A model generated the notes under the pieces. The model ran no database searches. It was not told where the DNA came from and was given only the letters and a program-made list of their open reading frames with translations. This document shows, in pieces, positions 34,059-43,258 of a stretch of 64,000 bases of DNA. The stretch covers positions 124,001 through 188,000 of the forward strand of contig NZ_JAFFZM010000011.1 in the NCBI RefSeq assembly GCF_017676345.1, in the 5' to 3' direction. A program made the position numbers and the translations under genes. Positions within the stretch are counted from its first letter, which is position 1, and the number at the start of each line of letters is the position of its first letter. This DNA comes from Streptomyces smyrnaeus (GTDB taxonomy: Bacteria; Actinomycetota; Actinomycetes; Streptomycetales; Streptomycetaceae).

Positions 34059-36978
34059 GACTGTCCGTGTACTCCTCTAGGAGCAGGTGATAGTTGATGC
34101 CACCGGTGCCGAACGAGCTGACGCCCGCGCGCCGGGGGCGGCCGGGCCCCGTATGCCAGGGCTGCGCACCGGTGGAGACGCGGGCGGGAATCAGGTCGAG
34201 TTCCAGTTCCGGGTTGAGCGTCCGGAGGTTGGCGTTCGGCGGAAGGGTTCGCGCTCCCACGGCCAGCAGCGCACGCAGCAACCCGGCGGCTCCCGCGGCC
34301 GCGAAGGTGTGCCCGAAGAACGACTTGGCGGAACCGAGCTCCAGCGGGGCGCGCCGCGGGCCCGAGTAGACCTGCGCCATGGCCGCGACCTCCACACGGT
34401 CGCCCACCCGGGTCCCGGTTCCGTGCGCCTCCACGTAATCCACCGCCGCGGGGGCGAAGTCGACCTGCTCGAAGGCCTGTCGCATGGCGCGGGACTGGCC
34501 CGCCGCGTCGGGAGCGATGAGCGACTTGGCGTCGTTGGACGCGCCGACGCCGCGCAGCAGACCGAGGATCCGATCGCCGTCCCGCCGCGCGTCCCGCAGC
34601 CTCTTCAGCAGGAAGAGCGCGCAGCCGTCCCCGGGGGTGAAGCCGTCGGCCGCCAGATCGAACGGCGTGATCTTGTCGTGCGAGAGCAGGCCCAGCGCCG
34701 AGCAGAGAATCATGTCGCGTGCGTTGCATGGCAGTTCGACGCCGCCGGCGAGCGCGTAGTCCGCCGCGCCCGTCCGGAGCCGGGTGACCGCCATGTCGAC
34801 GGCGGCGAGCGAGGAGGCGCAGGCGGCCTCGACCGCGACCGGGACGGCGGCCAGACCGTATTCGTTGGCGATGAGCGCCGCCACCCCGCTCGCCAGACAG
34901 CCGTCGAGCATCGTCGGACGGTCGGCGGGCCCCGGCTCGCCGTACAGCTCGCGCACCGACTTCAACAGGGGCTCCACCTCGTCACGGGACCAGCCCTGGA
35001 GCGTGTCCAGGGAGCGCACCGTCTCCTCGAACACGTCCAGGCACCGCCCGGTGTGCGCGTTCCGCTCGGTGGCGAGCCCCAAGTTGCTGCCCACGGCGAC
35101 CAGACCGGTACCGGTCAGCGTGCCGGGCACCGTCCCCCGGCGGGCGAACAGTTCGTCGGCCACCGCCAGCCCGACCCGCTGAGCCGCATCCAGCGCCTCG
35201 TAGCGGCCCGGCGCGATCCGCACGCCCGGCGGCGGTGTCCTCGGCACGGGCATCGGAGCGCCTTGCTCGGCGTAGCTGCGGTTGAGGCTGAGGGCGTGCG
35301 GGCTGTGGTAGAGCTCCCGGTCGAGCAGGGCGTCGGGGACCGGGCGGATGTGGTCCCGGCCGTCCAGCGTCGCGGCCCAGAACGCGTCGGCATCGGCCGT
35401 GTCGGCGAACCGCCCGCCGTACCCGATCACGGCGATGGGTTCCGGGCCGGTTCCGTGCCACCGGAGCCGGGCACCCCGTCCCTGGGGCTGCTGGGACTGA
35501 TGGGACTGCTGGGGCTGCGAGCGGTCAGCGTCCTGCGCGTACTCCTGAAGCACCAGGTGGCACAGCGTGCCCGTCACAGAGGCCCCGCCGACCACGGCAC
35601 GGCGGGGGCCGCCGCCCGCCGGCCGCTGCCAGTCCTCCGCCTCCACCACCGTGCGCAACGGGGTGCCGGAGACGGGCAACTCCCCGAGCGCCGCCGCGCG
35701 CTGTGCGGGGAGCCGTCGGTGGTACAGCGCCAGGGCGACCTTGCTGACACCCGCCAGTCCGGCGTTCGCGTAGGTGTCCCCGAGCCGGTCCCGGACGCTG
35801 CCGACGGCCACGGCGGACGCGGCCTCCAGCAGGCCCGAGTACGTCCGCGCCAGCAACTCGACACCGCCCCCCGCGCACTCCACGTACTGCACGGAGGCCG
35901 CGGGCACACCCGTGCGCCGCCAGCTCGCGTCGATGGTCTCCCGCTGCCGAGGGGTCGAGGACGAGTGGCGGAAGACACCGGGGCGCGCGTCCTGGCGCAG
36001 GGTGCAGTCCACAAGGGTGGCGTAGACGCGGTCACCGTCCCGCACCGCCGAGGACAGCCGCTTGAGCAGCAGCGCCCCGACACCCTCGGAGAGCGGAAGA
36101 GCGGCGCTGCCGGACGACGACCCGGGGACCGGGGAGGCCGAGCGGCCCTCATGGCACTGCCCGGCCAGCACCAAGGCGGCGTCCGTCAGGTCGCAGCGGA
36201 GGCTGTCCACCGCGTGTGCGATGCCCAGATACGAGGTGGCGTCGGCCGACTCCACGGCCAGGGTGCGTCCTCGCAGCTTGAACGCCGCCGCCACCCTGGC
36301 CGGGATCGTGCTCGCCATCTCTCCTATCCGGTCGTGGGGCGAGGCACCCAGTCGGCGCAGCATCGCGGAGCGGAACTCCTCGGCGGCACGGGCCCCCGCG
36401 CCACCGGGACCGGGACCGGGTGTCCCGGCCTCGGCTGTCGCCCGCTCCAGGTCGCGCGCGTACCGGCTGCCCTCCACCCGCAGGGCGTTGGCGTACTGCC
36501 GGTCGAGCCCGAAGCAGGTGCCGGTCACCACGTCCGTTCTCTCGGACGGCAACGGCCGCTGTGCGTAACCCGCGTCGTCCAGGCACTGGCGGGCGGCCTC
36601 CAGCATGAGGAGCTGCATGCGTGCCATGGAGGCGGCCTGGGCCGGCGGGATGCCGAACCGGGCGACGTCGACCTCGATACCGTCGAGTCCGGAACCGGAG
36701 CCGGAGCCGGAGCCGGCTTCCGGTGGCCCGGCGGTACCGGTCGTCGTGCTCGCAGTGCTCGTACCGGTGGCGGGCCGCCCCGTTTCCCGGTCGCCCTCGC
36801 CCACCGCGTCCGTGTGCAGCCGCCAGTAGTCGGCCACTGACCGGGCCGCCGGGTAGAGCGCCGCGATGCCCACCACGGCGATCGGCTCGGACCCTGGGGC
36901 CGCGTGGTCGTCGTCGGTGCTGCTGCCCCGTCCCGAGTGCATGGCGGGCTGCTCCTGTTCCTCGTCTGGGGTGGTCAT
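34048..36978 (-). CDS. redX: RedX, ketosynthase didomain protein
   Basis: 976 aa with two KS domains. KS1 (about 30-440) has lost its catalytic set: VESADATS where VDTACSSS is expected (Cys to Asp near 245), ECAGGG for the HGTGT motif, and DRLGDT for KTNIGH. KS2 (about 495-965) is intact: VEAACASS (Cys near 718), EAHGTGT and FFGHT. It corresponds to PigJ, which extends pyrrolyl-S-PCP with a malonyl unit for the bipyrrole. Repetitive Thr/Ser/Gly and Gln/Ser linkers flank the domains. ATG 36978 lies 6 bases after the redD stop; ATG 36942 has a better AGGAG site. Confidence 0.92.
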   Translation of the reverse strand: MTTPDEEQEQPAMHSGRGSSTDDDHAAPGSEPIAVVGIAALYPAARSVADYWRLHTDAVGEGDRETGRPATGTSTASTTTGTAGPPEAGSGSGSGSGLDGIEVDVARFGIPPAQAASMARMQLLMLEAARQCLDDAGYAQRPLPSERTDVVTGTCFGLDRQYANALRVEGSRYARDLERATAEAGTPGPGPGGAGARAAEEFRSAMLRRLGASPHDRIGEMASTIPARVAAAFKLRGRTLAVESADATSYLGIAHAVDSLRCDLTDAALVLAGQCHEGRSASPVPGSSSGSAALPLSEGVGALLLKRLSSAVRDGDRVYATLVDCTLRQDARPGVFRHSSSTPRQRETIDASWRRTGVPAASVQYVECAGGGVELLARTYSGLLEAASAVAVGSVRDRLGDTYANAGLAGVSKVALALYHRRLPAQRAAALGELPVSGTPLRTVVEAEDWQRPAGGGPRRAVVGGASVTGTLCHLVLQEYAQDADRSQPQQSHQSQQPQGRGARLRWHGTGPEPIAVIGYGGRFADTADADAFWAATLDGRDHIRPVPDALLDRELYHSPHALSLNRSYAEQGAPMPVPRTPPPGVRIAPGRYEALDAAQRVGLAVADELFARRGTVPGTLTGTGLVAVGSNLGLATERNAHTGRCLDVFEETVRSLDTLQGWSRDEVEPLLKSVRELYGEPGPADRPTMLDGCLASGVAALIANEYGLAAVPVAVEAACASSLAAVDMAVTRLRTGAADYALAGGVELPCNARDMILCSALGLLSHDKITPFDLAADGFTPGDGCALFLLKRLRDARRDGDRILGLLRGVGASNDAKSLIAPDAAGQSRAMRQAFEQVDFAPAAVDYVEAHGTGTRVGDRVEVAAMAQVYSGPRRAPLELGSAKSFFGHTFAAAGAAGLLRALLAVGARTLPPNANLRTLNPELELDLIPARVSTGAQPWHTGPGRPRRAGVSSFGTGGINYHLLLEEYTDSHGL

Positions 36979-36984
36979 GTGGCG

Positions 36985-37794
36985 TCAGCCCGTCGGAAGT
37001 CCGTCGCGCCCCGGTTCGCGACGGCCCCACAGCACCCCGGGATGGGAGAGCGCGGGATCGTGCGCGAGGATCTCGGCGTGCCGGCGCTGGAGGGGCTCCG
37101 CCGGTTGGATGCCCAGTTCCTCGTCGAGGCGCCGCTGGGTGAGGCGGAAGAGTTCCAGCGCGTCGCTCTGCCGGCCGGTCCGGTACAGCGCCAGCATCAG
37201 CAGTTCGCAGAAGCGCTCGCGCAGCGGGTACTGCGCCGTGAGCTGGCGCAGTTCGGCAATCGCCCGCGACTCGTCGCCCAGGATCAGCCGGGCGCTTGCC
37301 AGGTCTTCCCAGACCGTCAGCCGTCGCTCCTCGAACAGCGCGCCCGCGCTGCGGCAGCGCAGCCCGTCGCCCGCATCCAGCAGGGCCGGCCCCCGCCACA
37401 GCCCGAGCGCGGCTTCCAGATGGCGCAGCGCCCGCTCCGGTTCGCCCGGCAGGGCTTCCGCACCCCGCACCGCGTGATCCAGGAACCTGTTGCCGTCGAT
37501 GCGGTCCCGGGAGACGTTCAGCAGATAGCCGTTGGGGACGGCACGCAGCAGCGCCGCGTCCCCCGCCGGCAGGCCCAGCACTTTGCGGACACGGGTGGCG
37601 TGCGCCTGCAGCGCGTTGCGGGGATTCCCGACCGGATGTCCCGCCCACAGTTCATCGGCCAGTTCCACGTGCGAGACGACGTGCCCCGGCTCCAGCGCCA
37701 GGGTGGCGAGCATGGCGCGGACCTTGCTGGCGCGCACCCCGATGGTTCGTCCCTCGCAGGAGACGGACAGCGGGCCGAGTATGTCAATGTCCAC
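36985..37794 (-). CDS. redD: RedD, SARP-family pathway-specific activator
   Basis: 269 aa with the SARP layout: OmpR-type winged helix at the N-terminus (DIDILGPLSVSCEGRTIGVR, then RNALQAHATRVRKVLG) and a bacterial transcriptional activation domain (about 100-245, RDRIDGNRFLDHA onwards). SARPs bind heptamer direct repeats near -35; matching repeats occur between redP and redQ. I choose GTG 37794, preceded by GGGGGA, because it begins exactly at the domain; frame extension to 37887 has no family counterpart. It heads the redD-X-W-Y block and is probably activated by RedZ. Confidence 0.92.
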   Translation of the reverse strand: MDIDILGPLSVSCEGRTIGVRASKVRAMLATLALEPGHVVSHVELADELWAGHPVGNPRNALQAHATRVRKVLGLPAGDAALLRAVPNGYLLNVSRDRIDGNRFLDHAVRGAEALPGEPERALRHLEAALGLWRGPALLDAGDGLRCRSAGALFEERRLTVWEDLASARLILGDESRAIAELRQLTAQYPLRERFCELLMLALYRTGRQSDALELFRLTQRRLDEELGIQPAEPLQRRHAEILAHDPALSHPGVLWGRREPGRDGLPTG

Positions 37795-38431
37795 AGCGTT
37801 ATTCCCCCATGATGCTTGAACTCGCTCATCGGCCGTGGCCGAGAGAATTCGCGCACTGAATTCCTCTGTGACTCGAACTGCGCCCACCCGGCAGGCGGGT
37901 CGCCTGTTGCGCTGCCGCGCTCGTACTCTTCATCGACCGTGCCGGGATGCGGCATTCCGCCCAACACACTTGTCCGGAAGTTGCGACTCGAAACCGTGTG
38001 GCGCTGACCCGGTGCTCCCTGCTGCAGACAGCTGAATTCCCTTTCAGACCGGCCATACTTTCAGCCGGCCGGGAGGGTGTCATCGATCAACCGACTCGTT
38101 TTGCCCATGCACGGACGATGGAACCTTGCCCTTTCGCTCATCCATTCGTTGAGTGACCGCATGATCACCTCAACGGAGCACCAGGAAACACCTGAGGACC
38201 TCACGAAGAGGACCTTTGCGGCGATTGGCGACGGATCGCCGTTCGCCGGGTCGAACATGCCTGAGGAGCAGTACCCCGGACCACGGCCCGTCCAGGCGCT
38301 ACGATCGGTACCTCAATCACATGAAGTGACGTTCGGTCAGTAGCCGACAGCTGCCCGCGCTGACCGGCGAGGAGCGCACCGTCGAGCCACCTGAGGCGCT
38401 TGAGCCGCCGCGGTAGAGCCGGGAGAGGCAC
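37795..38431. other. 637-bp intergenic region upstream of redD and plsC
   Basis: Noticeably more A/T than its surroundings and containing the divergent promoters of redD and the PlsC gene. An open frame on the plus strand gives a 60-codon reading 38161-38343 (MITSTEHQETPEDLTKR start), but only about two thirds of its third positions are G or C and it has no clear ribosome site. CGGTCAG at 38334-38340 and CTGACCG at 38360-38366 form a wide inverted pair. No other gene is supported. Confidence 0.5.
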
Positions 38432-39196
38432 GTGTTCTACTACGTACTGAAGTACGTGCTGCTGGGGCCGCTGCTGCGGCTGGTGTTCCGGCCACGGATC
38501 GAGGGCCTGGAGAACGTACCGGACGAGGGACCCGCGATCGTCGCGGGGAACCATCTGTCCTTCTCCGACCACTTCGTGATGCCGGCGATCCTCAAGCGCC
38601 GCATCACCTTCCTCGCCAAGGCCGAGTACTTCACGGGCCCGGGTCTCAAGGGCAGGCTGACCGCGGCGTTCTTCCACAGCGTGGGCCAGATCCCCGTCGA
38701 CCGCTCCGGGAAGGGCGCCGGGCAGGCGGCCATCGACGAAGGGCTGGGCGTTCTGCGCAAGGGAGAGTTGCTCGGCATCTACCCGGAGGGCACCCGCTCC
38801 CACGACGGACGGCTTTACAAGGGCCGGGTCGGCGTCGCCGCGATGGCGCTCGGTGCCGGGGTGAAGGTGATCCCGTGCGCGATGGTGGGCACCTTCGAAC
38901 TCCAGCCGCCGGGCCGGAAGGTGCCCCGTATGGGCCGGGTGACGATCAGGTTCGGCAAGCCGCTGGACTTCTCGCGGTTCGCGGGGATGGAGCACGAGCG
39001 GACGGTACTGCGGGCCGTCACCGACGAGATCATCCACGAGATCATGCAGCTCTCCGGCCAGGAGTACGTCGATATGTACGCCCCCGACGCGAAGGCCGCC
39101 CAGGCCGAGGAACGGGCCCGCGAGAAACAGCAGAAGCAGGGAAAGCAGGAGCAGCGGGAAAAGCGGGAAAAGCGGGAAAAGCGGCAGAAGCATTAG
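38432..39196 (+). CDS. 1-acylglycerol-3-phosphate acyltransferase (PlsC family)
   Basis: 254 aa. The HX4D block NHLSFSDHF (near residue 36), VPVDRSGKGAG-like substrate loop (IPVDRSG) and IYPEGTRSHDGRLYKG block identify an acyl-CoA/ACP:lysophosphatidate acyltransferase. It transfers an acyl chain in phosphatidic acid synthesis at the membrane. GGAGAGG precedes GTG 38432. The last 35 residues are a Lys/Arg/Glu/Gln-rich coil ending in repeated REK triplets, unusual for the family. It stands alone between the redD promoter region and a bidirectional terminator. Confidence 0.9.
   Translation: MFYYVLKYVLLGPLLRLVFRPRIEGLENVPDEGPAIVAGNHLSFSDHFVMPAILKRRITFLAKAEYFTGPGLKGRLTAAFFHSVGQIPVDRSGKGAGQAAIDEGLGVLRKGELLGIYPEGTRSHDGRLYKGRVGVAAMALGAGVKVIPCAMVGTFELQPPGRKVPRMGRVTIRFGKPLDFSRFAGMEHERTVLRAVTDEIIHEIMQLSGQEYVDMYAPDAKAAQAEERAREKQQKQGKQEQREKREKREKRQKH
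39154..39180. repeat. 9-bp tandem repeat in plsC tail
   Basis: GCGGGAAAA is present three times without a mismatch and encodes the REK repeats at the C-terminus of the acyltransferase. Confidence 0.85.
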
Positions 39197-39207
39197 GCGA
39201 CGACTGA

Positions 39208-39236
39208 GGGGCGGCCCGAAGAATTCGGGCCGCCCC
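39208..39236. terminator. Bidirectional terminator between plsC and the S33 peptidase gene
   Basis: GGGGCGGCCCGAA (39208-39220) and its reverse complement (39224-39236) form a perfect 13-bp stem with a 3-nt loop, followed by TTGT. It lies between two convergent genes. Confidence 0.8.
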
Positions 39237-39287
39237 TTGTCCGTGCCGGTCGGCCGCGGAAGTCGACGTTCTGCGGAAGCGGACGCT

Positions 39288-40952
39288 CTACGGAACGAGC
39301 GCGGGCACCGCTGCGGCCTTCGCCTTCGCGGTTGCCTTGGCCGCGGACCCGACGGGCTCCGGGGTCGCGTGCGGGGCGCAGGTCACATCCTTGGCGCCGA
39401 CAGTCCCCTCGAGGAGATAGGCGTCGACGCGCTTGTTGATGCAGGGGTTCTTCAGATTGGTGATGCCGTGCGAGCCCGCGTCCCTCTCGGTGATCAGCCG
39501 GGAGCCCTTGAGGCGCTTGTGCAGCTCCACACCGCCCGGGTAGGGCGTGGCGGCGTCCCGGGTGGCCTGGATCATCAGCACCGGGTGCGAGGTCTTGGCG
39601 CGGATCTCCAGGGCGTCGTGCTGCTTGAGCGGCCAGACGGCGCAGGGGTAGTTCATCCACGCGTTGGACCACGTCAGGAACGGGTACTTCTCGTGCAGCC
39701 GGGTGTTGTCCCGGTCCCAGGTCTTCCAGTCGCGGGGCCATTTGGCGTCGTTGCACTCGACGGCGTTGTAGACGGCGTTGCCGTTCTCGCTCGCCTTGTT
39801 GCCCGCCACGTCGGACATGTCCGGTGCCGCGGACTCGATCAGCGGCTTCTCGTCCCCCTTGAGGTAGGCGGACCACACCGAGGCGACACTGGCCCAGGCC
39901 GAGTCGTAGTACGGCGCGCTCTGGAAGAAGCCCAGCAGCTCGGCGGGGCCGACGACGCCGCCGATGGGGTTCTTCTTGGCGGTGGCGCGCAGCTCGCGCC
40001 ACTTGGCCTCGACCTTCTCGGGGGTCGAGCCGATGCCGTAGACGTCGTCGTGCTCGGCCACCCACTTCTTCCAGTCGTCCCAGCGGGTCTGGAACGCCAC
40101 GTCCTGGTCGAGGTTGACGTCGTACCAGATCTTCTTCCGGGAAGGGTTCACCACGCTGTCGGTGATCATCCGCCGGATGTGGCCGGGGAACAGCTCGGCG
40201 TAGACGGCGCCCATGTAGGTGCCGTAGGAGACGCCGAGGAAGTTGAGCTTCTTGTCGCCGAGCGCGGCGCGGATGACGTCGAGGTCGCGTGCGGCGTTGG
40301 GCGTTGTCATCTGGGCGAGCAGGTCGCCGCTGCGCTCCTTGCAGCCGTCGGCGTACTCCTTGGCCAGCTTGCGCTGGGCGAGCTTGTCGGCCTCGCTGTC
40401 GGGGACCGGGTCCGCCTTGGGGGCCTTGACCCACTCCTGGGGGTCGGCACAGGAGATGGGGGCCGAGTGGCCGACCCCGCGCGGGTCGAAGCCGACGAAG
40501 TCGTAGGCGGTGGCGGCCTTGGCCCACAGCGGGTTCTTGTCCGGGATGCGGTTGGGGAAGCGCAGCCCGGAGCCGCCGGGGCCGCCCGGGTTGTAGACGA
40601 GGGAGCCCTGTCGCTTCTCCTTGCCGCCGGTGCTGCGGGCCCGGTCGACGGCGAGCTTGATCTTCTTGCCGTCGGGGTCGGCGTAATCGAGGGGGACGGT
40701 GACCCAGCCGCACTCGACGCCGTCCTTGAGTCCCCAGTCGGCGGGGCAGTCCTTCCAGTCGATGCCGGCGCGTGCGGCGCGGGCGGCTGCCTTCCGCACC
40801 CCGCGCGCCTCGGCGGCGCCCGAGTGCTTGCCGGCCCGGGCGTGGGTGCTGCCGCCCTCCGCGACGGCGGACGGAACGGATATCAGCCCCGCCGTGAGGG
40901 CTCCGGCGGCGATGGTGCCGGCGGCGGCTATGGCCGCCTTCCGTCTGTTCAC
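39288..40952 (-). CDS. Secreted S33-family alpha/beta-hydrolase (tripeptidyl aminopeptidase type)
   Basis: 554 aa. Starts with a Sec signal peptide (NRRKAAIAAAGTIAAG, hydrophobic core, then VPSAVA). The mature enzyme shows the oxyanion region NPGGPGGSG, nucleophile elbow GVSYGTYMG and the catalytic-His region DAGSHGITN, as in Streptomyces Tap/SlpD/SlpE exported peptidases. The C-terminal domain has two Cys residues (NPCINK, VTCAPH) that could form a disulfide. GTG 40952 has GGAGGGG 6 bases upstream. It is monocistronic, and peptide nutrition is the likely role. Confidence 0.88.
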   Translation of the reverse strand: MNRRKAAIAAAGTIAAGALTAGLISVPSAVAEGGSTHARAGKHSGAAEARGVRKAAARAARAGIDWKDCPADWGLKDGVECGWVTVPLDYADPDGKKIKLAVDRARSTGGKEKRQGSLVYNPGGPGGSGLRFPNRIPDKNPLWAKAATAYDFVGFDPRGVGHSAPISCADPQEWVKAPKADPVPDSEADKLAQRKLAKEYADGCKERSGDLLAQMTTPNAARDLDVIRAALGDKKLNFLGVSYGTYMGAVYAELFPGHIRRMITDSVVNPSRKKIWYDVNLDQDVAFQTRWDDWKKWVAEHDDVYGIGSTPEKVEAKWRELRATAKKNPIGGVVGPAELLGFFQSAPYYDSAWASVASVWSAYLKGDEKPLIESAAPDMSDVAGNKASENGNAVYNAVECNDAKWPRDWKTWDRDNTRLHEKYPFLTWSNAWMNYPCAVWPLKQHDALEIRAKTSHPVLMIQATRDAATPYPGGVELHKRLKGSRLITERDAGSHGITNLKNPCINKRVDAYLLEGTVGAKDVTCAPHATPEPVGSAAKATAKAKAAAVPALVP

Positions 40953-41070
40953 GTGATTCCCCTCCGATTGCTGCCGAGTGTGACGGCTGTTGTCGGTGAC
41001 CACGGAGATGGCCTTCAGAGGGGATCCTTCATGGTCGTCGCCGGTAAGGGACAGGCCGCCGGATCGTTCT

Positions 41071-41852
41071 TTACCAAGAAGTGAACGTCAGTGCGGAATC
41101 GAGAACACGCCGCAGTTGGAGAGCGTCCGGGGCCAGAGCGGTGACCAGTACGGCGGGCCCCGCCAGCGGGGTGACGACCGCCGTCTCCCCCAGGACGCGG
41201 GCCCGCGGAGGCTCCCGGTCCCACGCCGGGTCGACCACCAGCAACTGGCCCACCGCCCGGTGTCCGCCCAGGGCCGCACCGCCGTCCCAACCGGGGGCGC
41301 CCGGCCCGAAATCGAGTTGCTGGTCCAGGAGCGGGCGCCCGGCGCGGCGCACGGTGAGGCGGCTGCTGAGCCGGCCGGGTTCCTCGCCGGTACGGCCCAG
41401 CACCTGTTCGTCCCGCACCACAAGGCGCGCACCCGGCGCCAGTTCGGCACGGAGCTGCTGCCGCAGGTCGCTGCCGCTCACGGAGATCAACGGCTCGGGC
41501 AGCCAGTGCAGCAGACCGCCCTCGCCCGCCTCCAGCCGTACGTCGTAGCGGGCGGGCTCCGCCGTACGGCCCGGCAGGGCGAGGGTGGCCGCGCTGCCGT
41601 CCACCCGCAGTGCGGCGCCCGCCTCGGCCCGGACCTCGACCGCGAGCCGGTCCCCGCGCAGCGGAGCGCTCATCGCCCCGACCAGCGTGACCCGGGCGGC
41701 GCTCGGATCGGCCGAGCGGGTACGGCGCAGCGCCACCGGTCCCCCGCCGCTGAGCAGCGGCAGCGCGGTGCCGCCGCGTCCGTCGGGTACGGCGGTGATC
41801 CGGGCGCGGGCGCTGACGCCCGCGGTGCCCTGCGGCGCCGTGGCGGTCGTCG

Positions 41853-41856
<4 letters not shown>
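41071..41856 (-). CDS. ureD: Urease accessory protein UreD
   Basis: 261 aa, beta-rich, matching UreD/UreH: ARITAVPDGRG start, DRLAVEVRAEAGAALRV, and the ARLVVRDEQVLGRTGE block. UreD is the scaffold that recruits UreF and UreG to apo-urease for nickel insertion. ATGA overlap with ureG; last gene of ureABCFGD. A 118-bp gap without clear features separates it from the S33 peptidase start. Confidence 0.92.
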
Positions 41857-42551
<695 letters not shown>

Positions 42552-42582
42552 GGGCTCCTCCGTGGGGTGGTGGTCGTGGCGG

Positions 42583-43245
42583 TCAGGAGGCGAAGAGGCG
42601 TACCGACCAGGTCGCGTGCTGCTCTGCGGTGATCTCCAGCAGTGGGGCCGAGGCGGCGGGAAGGTCCTCCACCGCTTTGCTGCTCGCGGCCTCGGCCTGC
42701 CGCGCCACCTCGTCCGTCTCGGCGGCGAGCCGGGCCAGCACGGCGGTCGCGTCGAGGGGATCGAGACCGAGGAGGCGGACGGCCGCCGTCGCCGCTCCGC
42801 CGACGCTCTCGTAGGCCGCGGCATGCGCCGCCTCCAGCGGGCCGAGACCCGCCGAGCGCGCCACGAGCCCCAGCACCACGGGCTGGTGGGCGCCCTTGGG
42901 CCGGGCGGCTGCCAGCGCGTCCAGCTCCGGGTCCGGCCAGGTGGCCCGGGCGGCCCGCATCAGTTGCCGCCCCAGTCTGCGCGCCGTGCGGCGCAGCGCG
43001 GGCGAGGGCGTGCGGGCGTCGGCCGCCTCGTCCAGCGCGAGCGGGTCGTGCCCTGCCGCGGCTGCGGAGGCGAGGGCTGCCGAGGTCAGACCGGCCGTGT
43101 GCAGACGGCTCCTGCAGAACTCTTCGAGGGAGGCCGCGTCCTGGACCCGACCGGCCCTGACGGCCGCCTCCACCCCGCCGGAGTGGGCGTGGCCTCCCGC
43201 GGGGAACCTGCCGTCGGCCAGCAGCAGCAATGTGGCAACGCTCAT
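42583..43245 (-). CDS. ureF: Urease accessory protein UreF
   Basis: 220 aa, all-helical, with the UreF N-terminus LLLLADGRFPAGGHAHSGG. UreF binds UreD and gates GTP hydrolysis by UreG during metallocentre assembly. ATG 43245 lies 13 bases after the ureC stop; ureG starts 31 bases after the ureF stop. Length and composition are typical. Confidence 0.92.
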   Translation of the reverse strand: MSVATLLLLADGRFPAGGHAHSGGVEAAVRAGRVQDAASLEEFCRSRLHTAGLTSAALASAAAAGHDPLALDEAADARTPSPALRRTARRLGRQLMRAARATWPDPELDALAAARPKGAHQPVVLGLVARSAGLGPLEAAHAAAYESVGGAATAAVRLLGLDPLDATAVLARLAAETDEVARQAEAASSKAVEDLPAASAPLLEITAEQHATWSVRLFAS

Positions 43246-43258
43246 GGTGAAGACCGGC

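Noticed and set aside
38161..38343. Possible 60-codon gene before plsC
   Set aside because: GC at third positions only about two thirds, no ribosome site, no family resemblance; kept as a note and not as a CDS.
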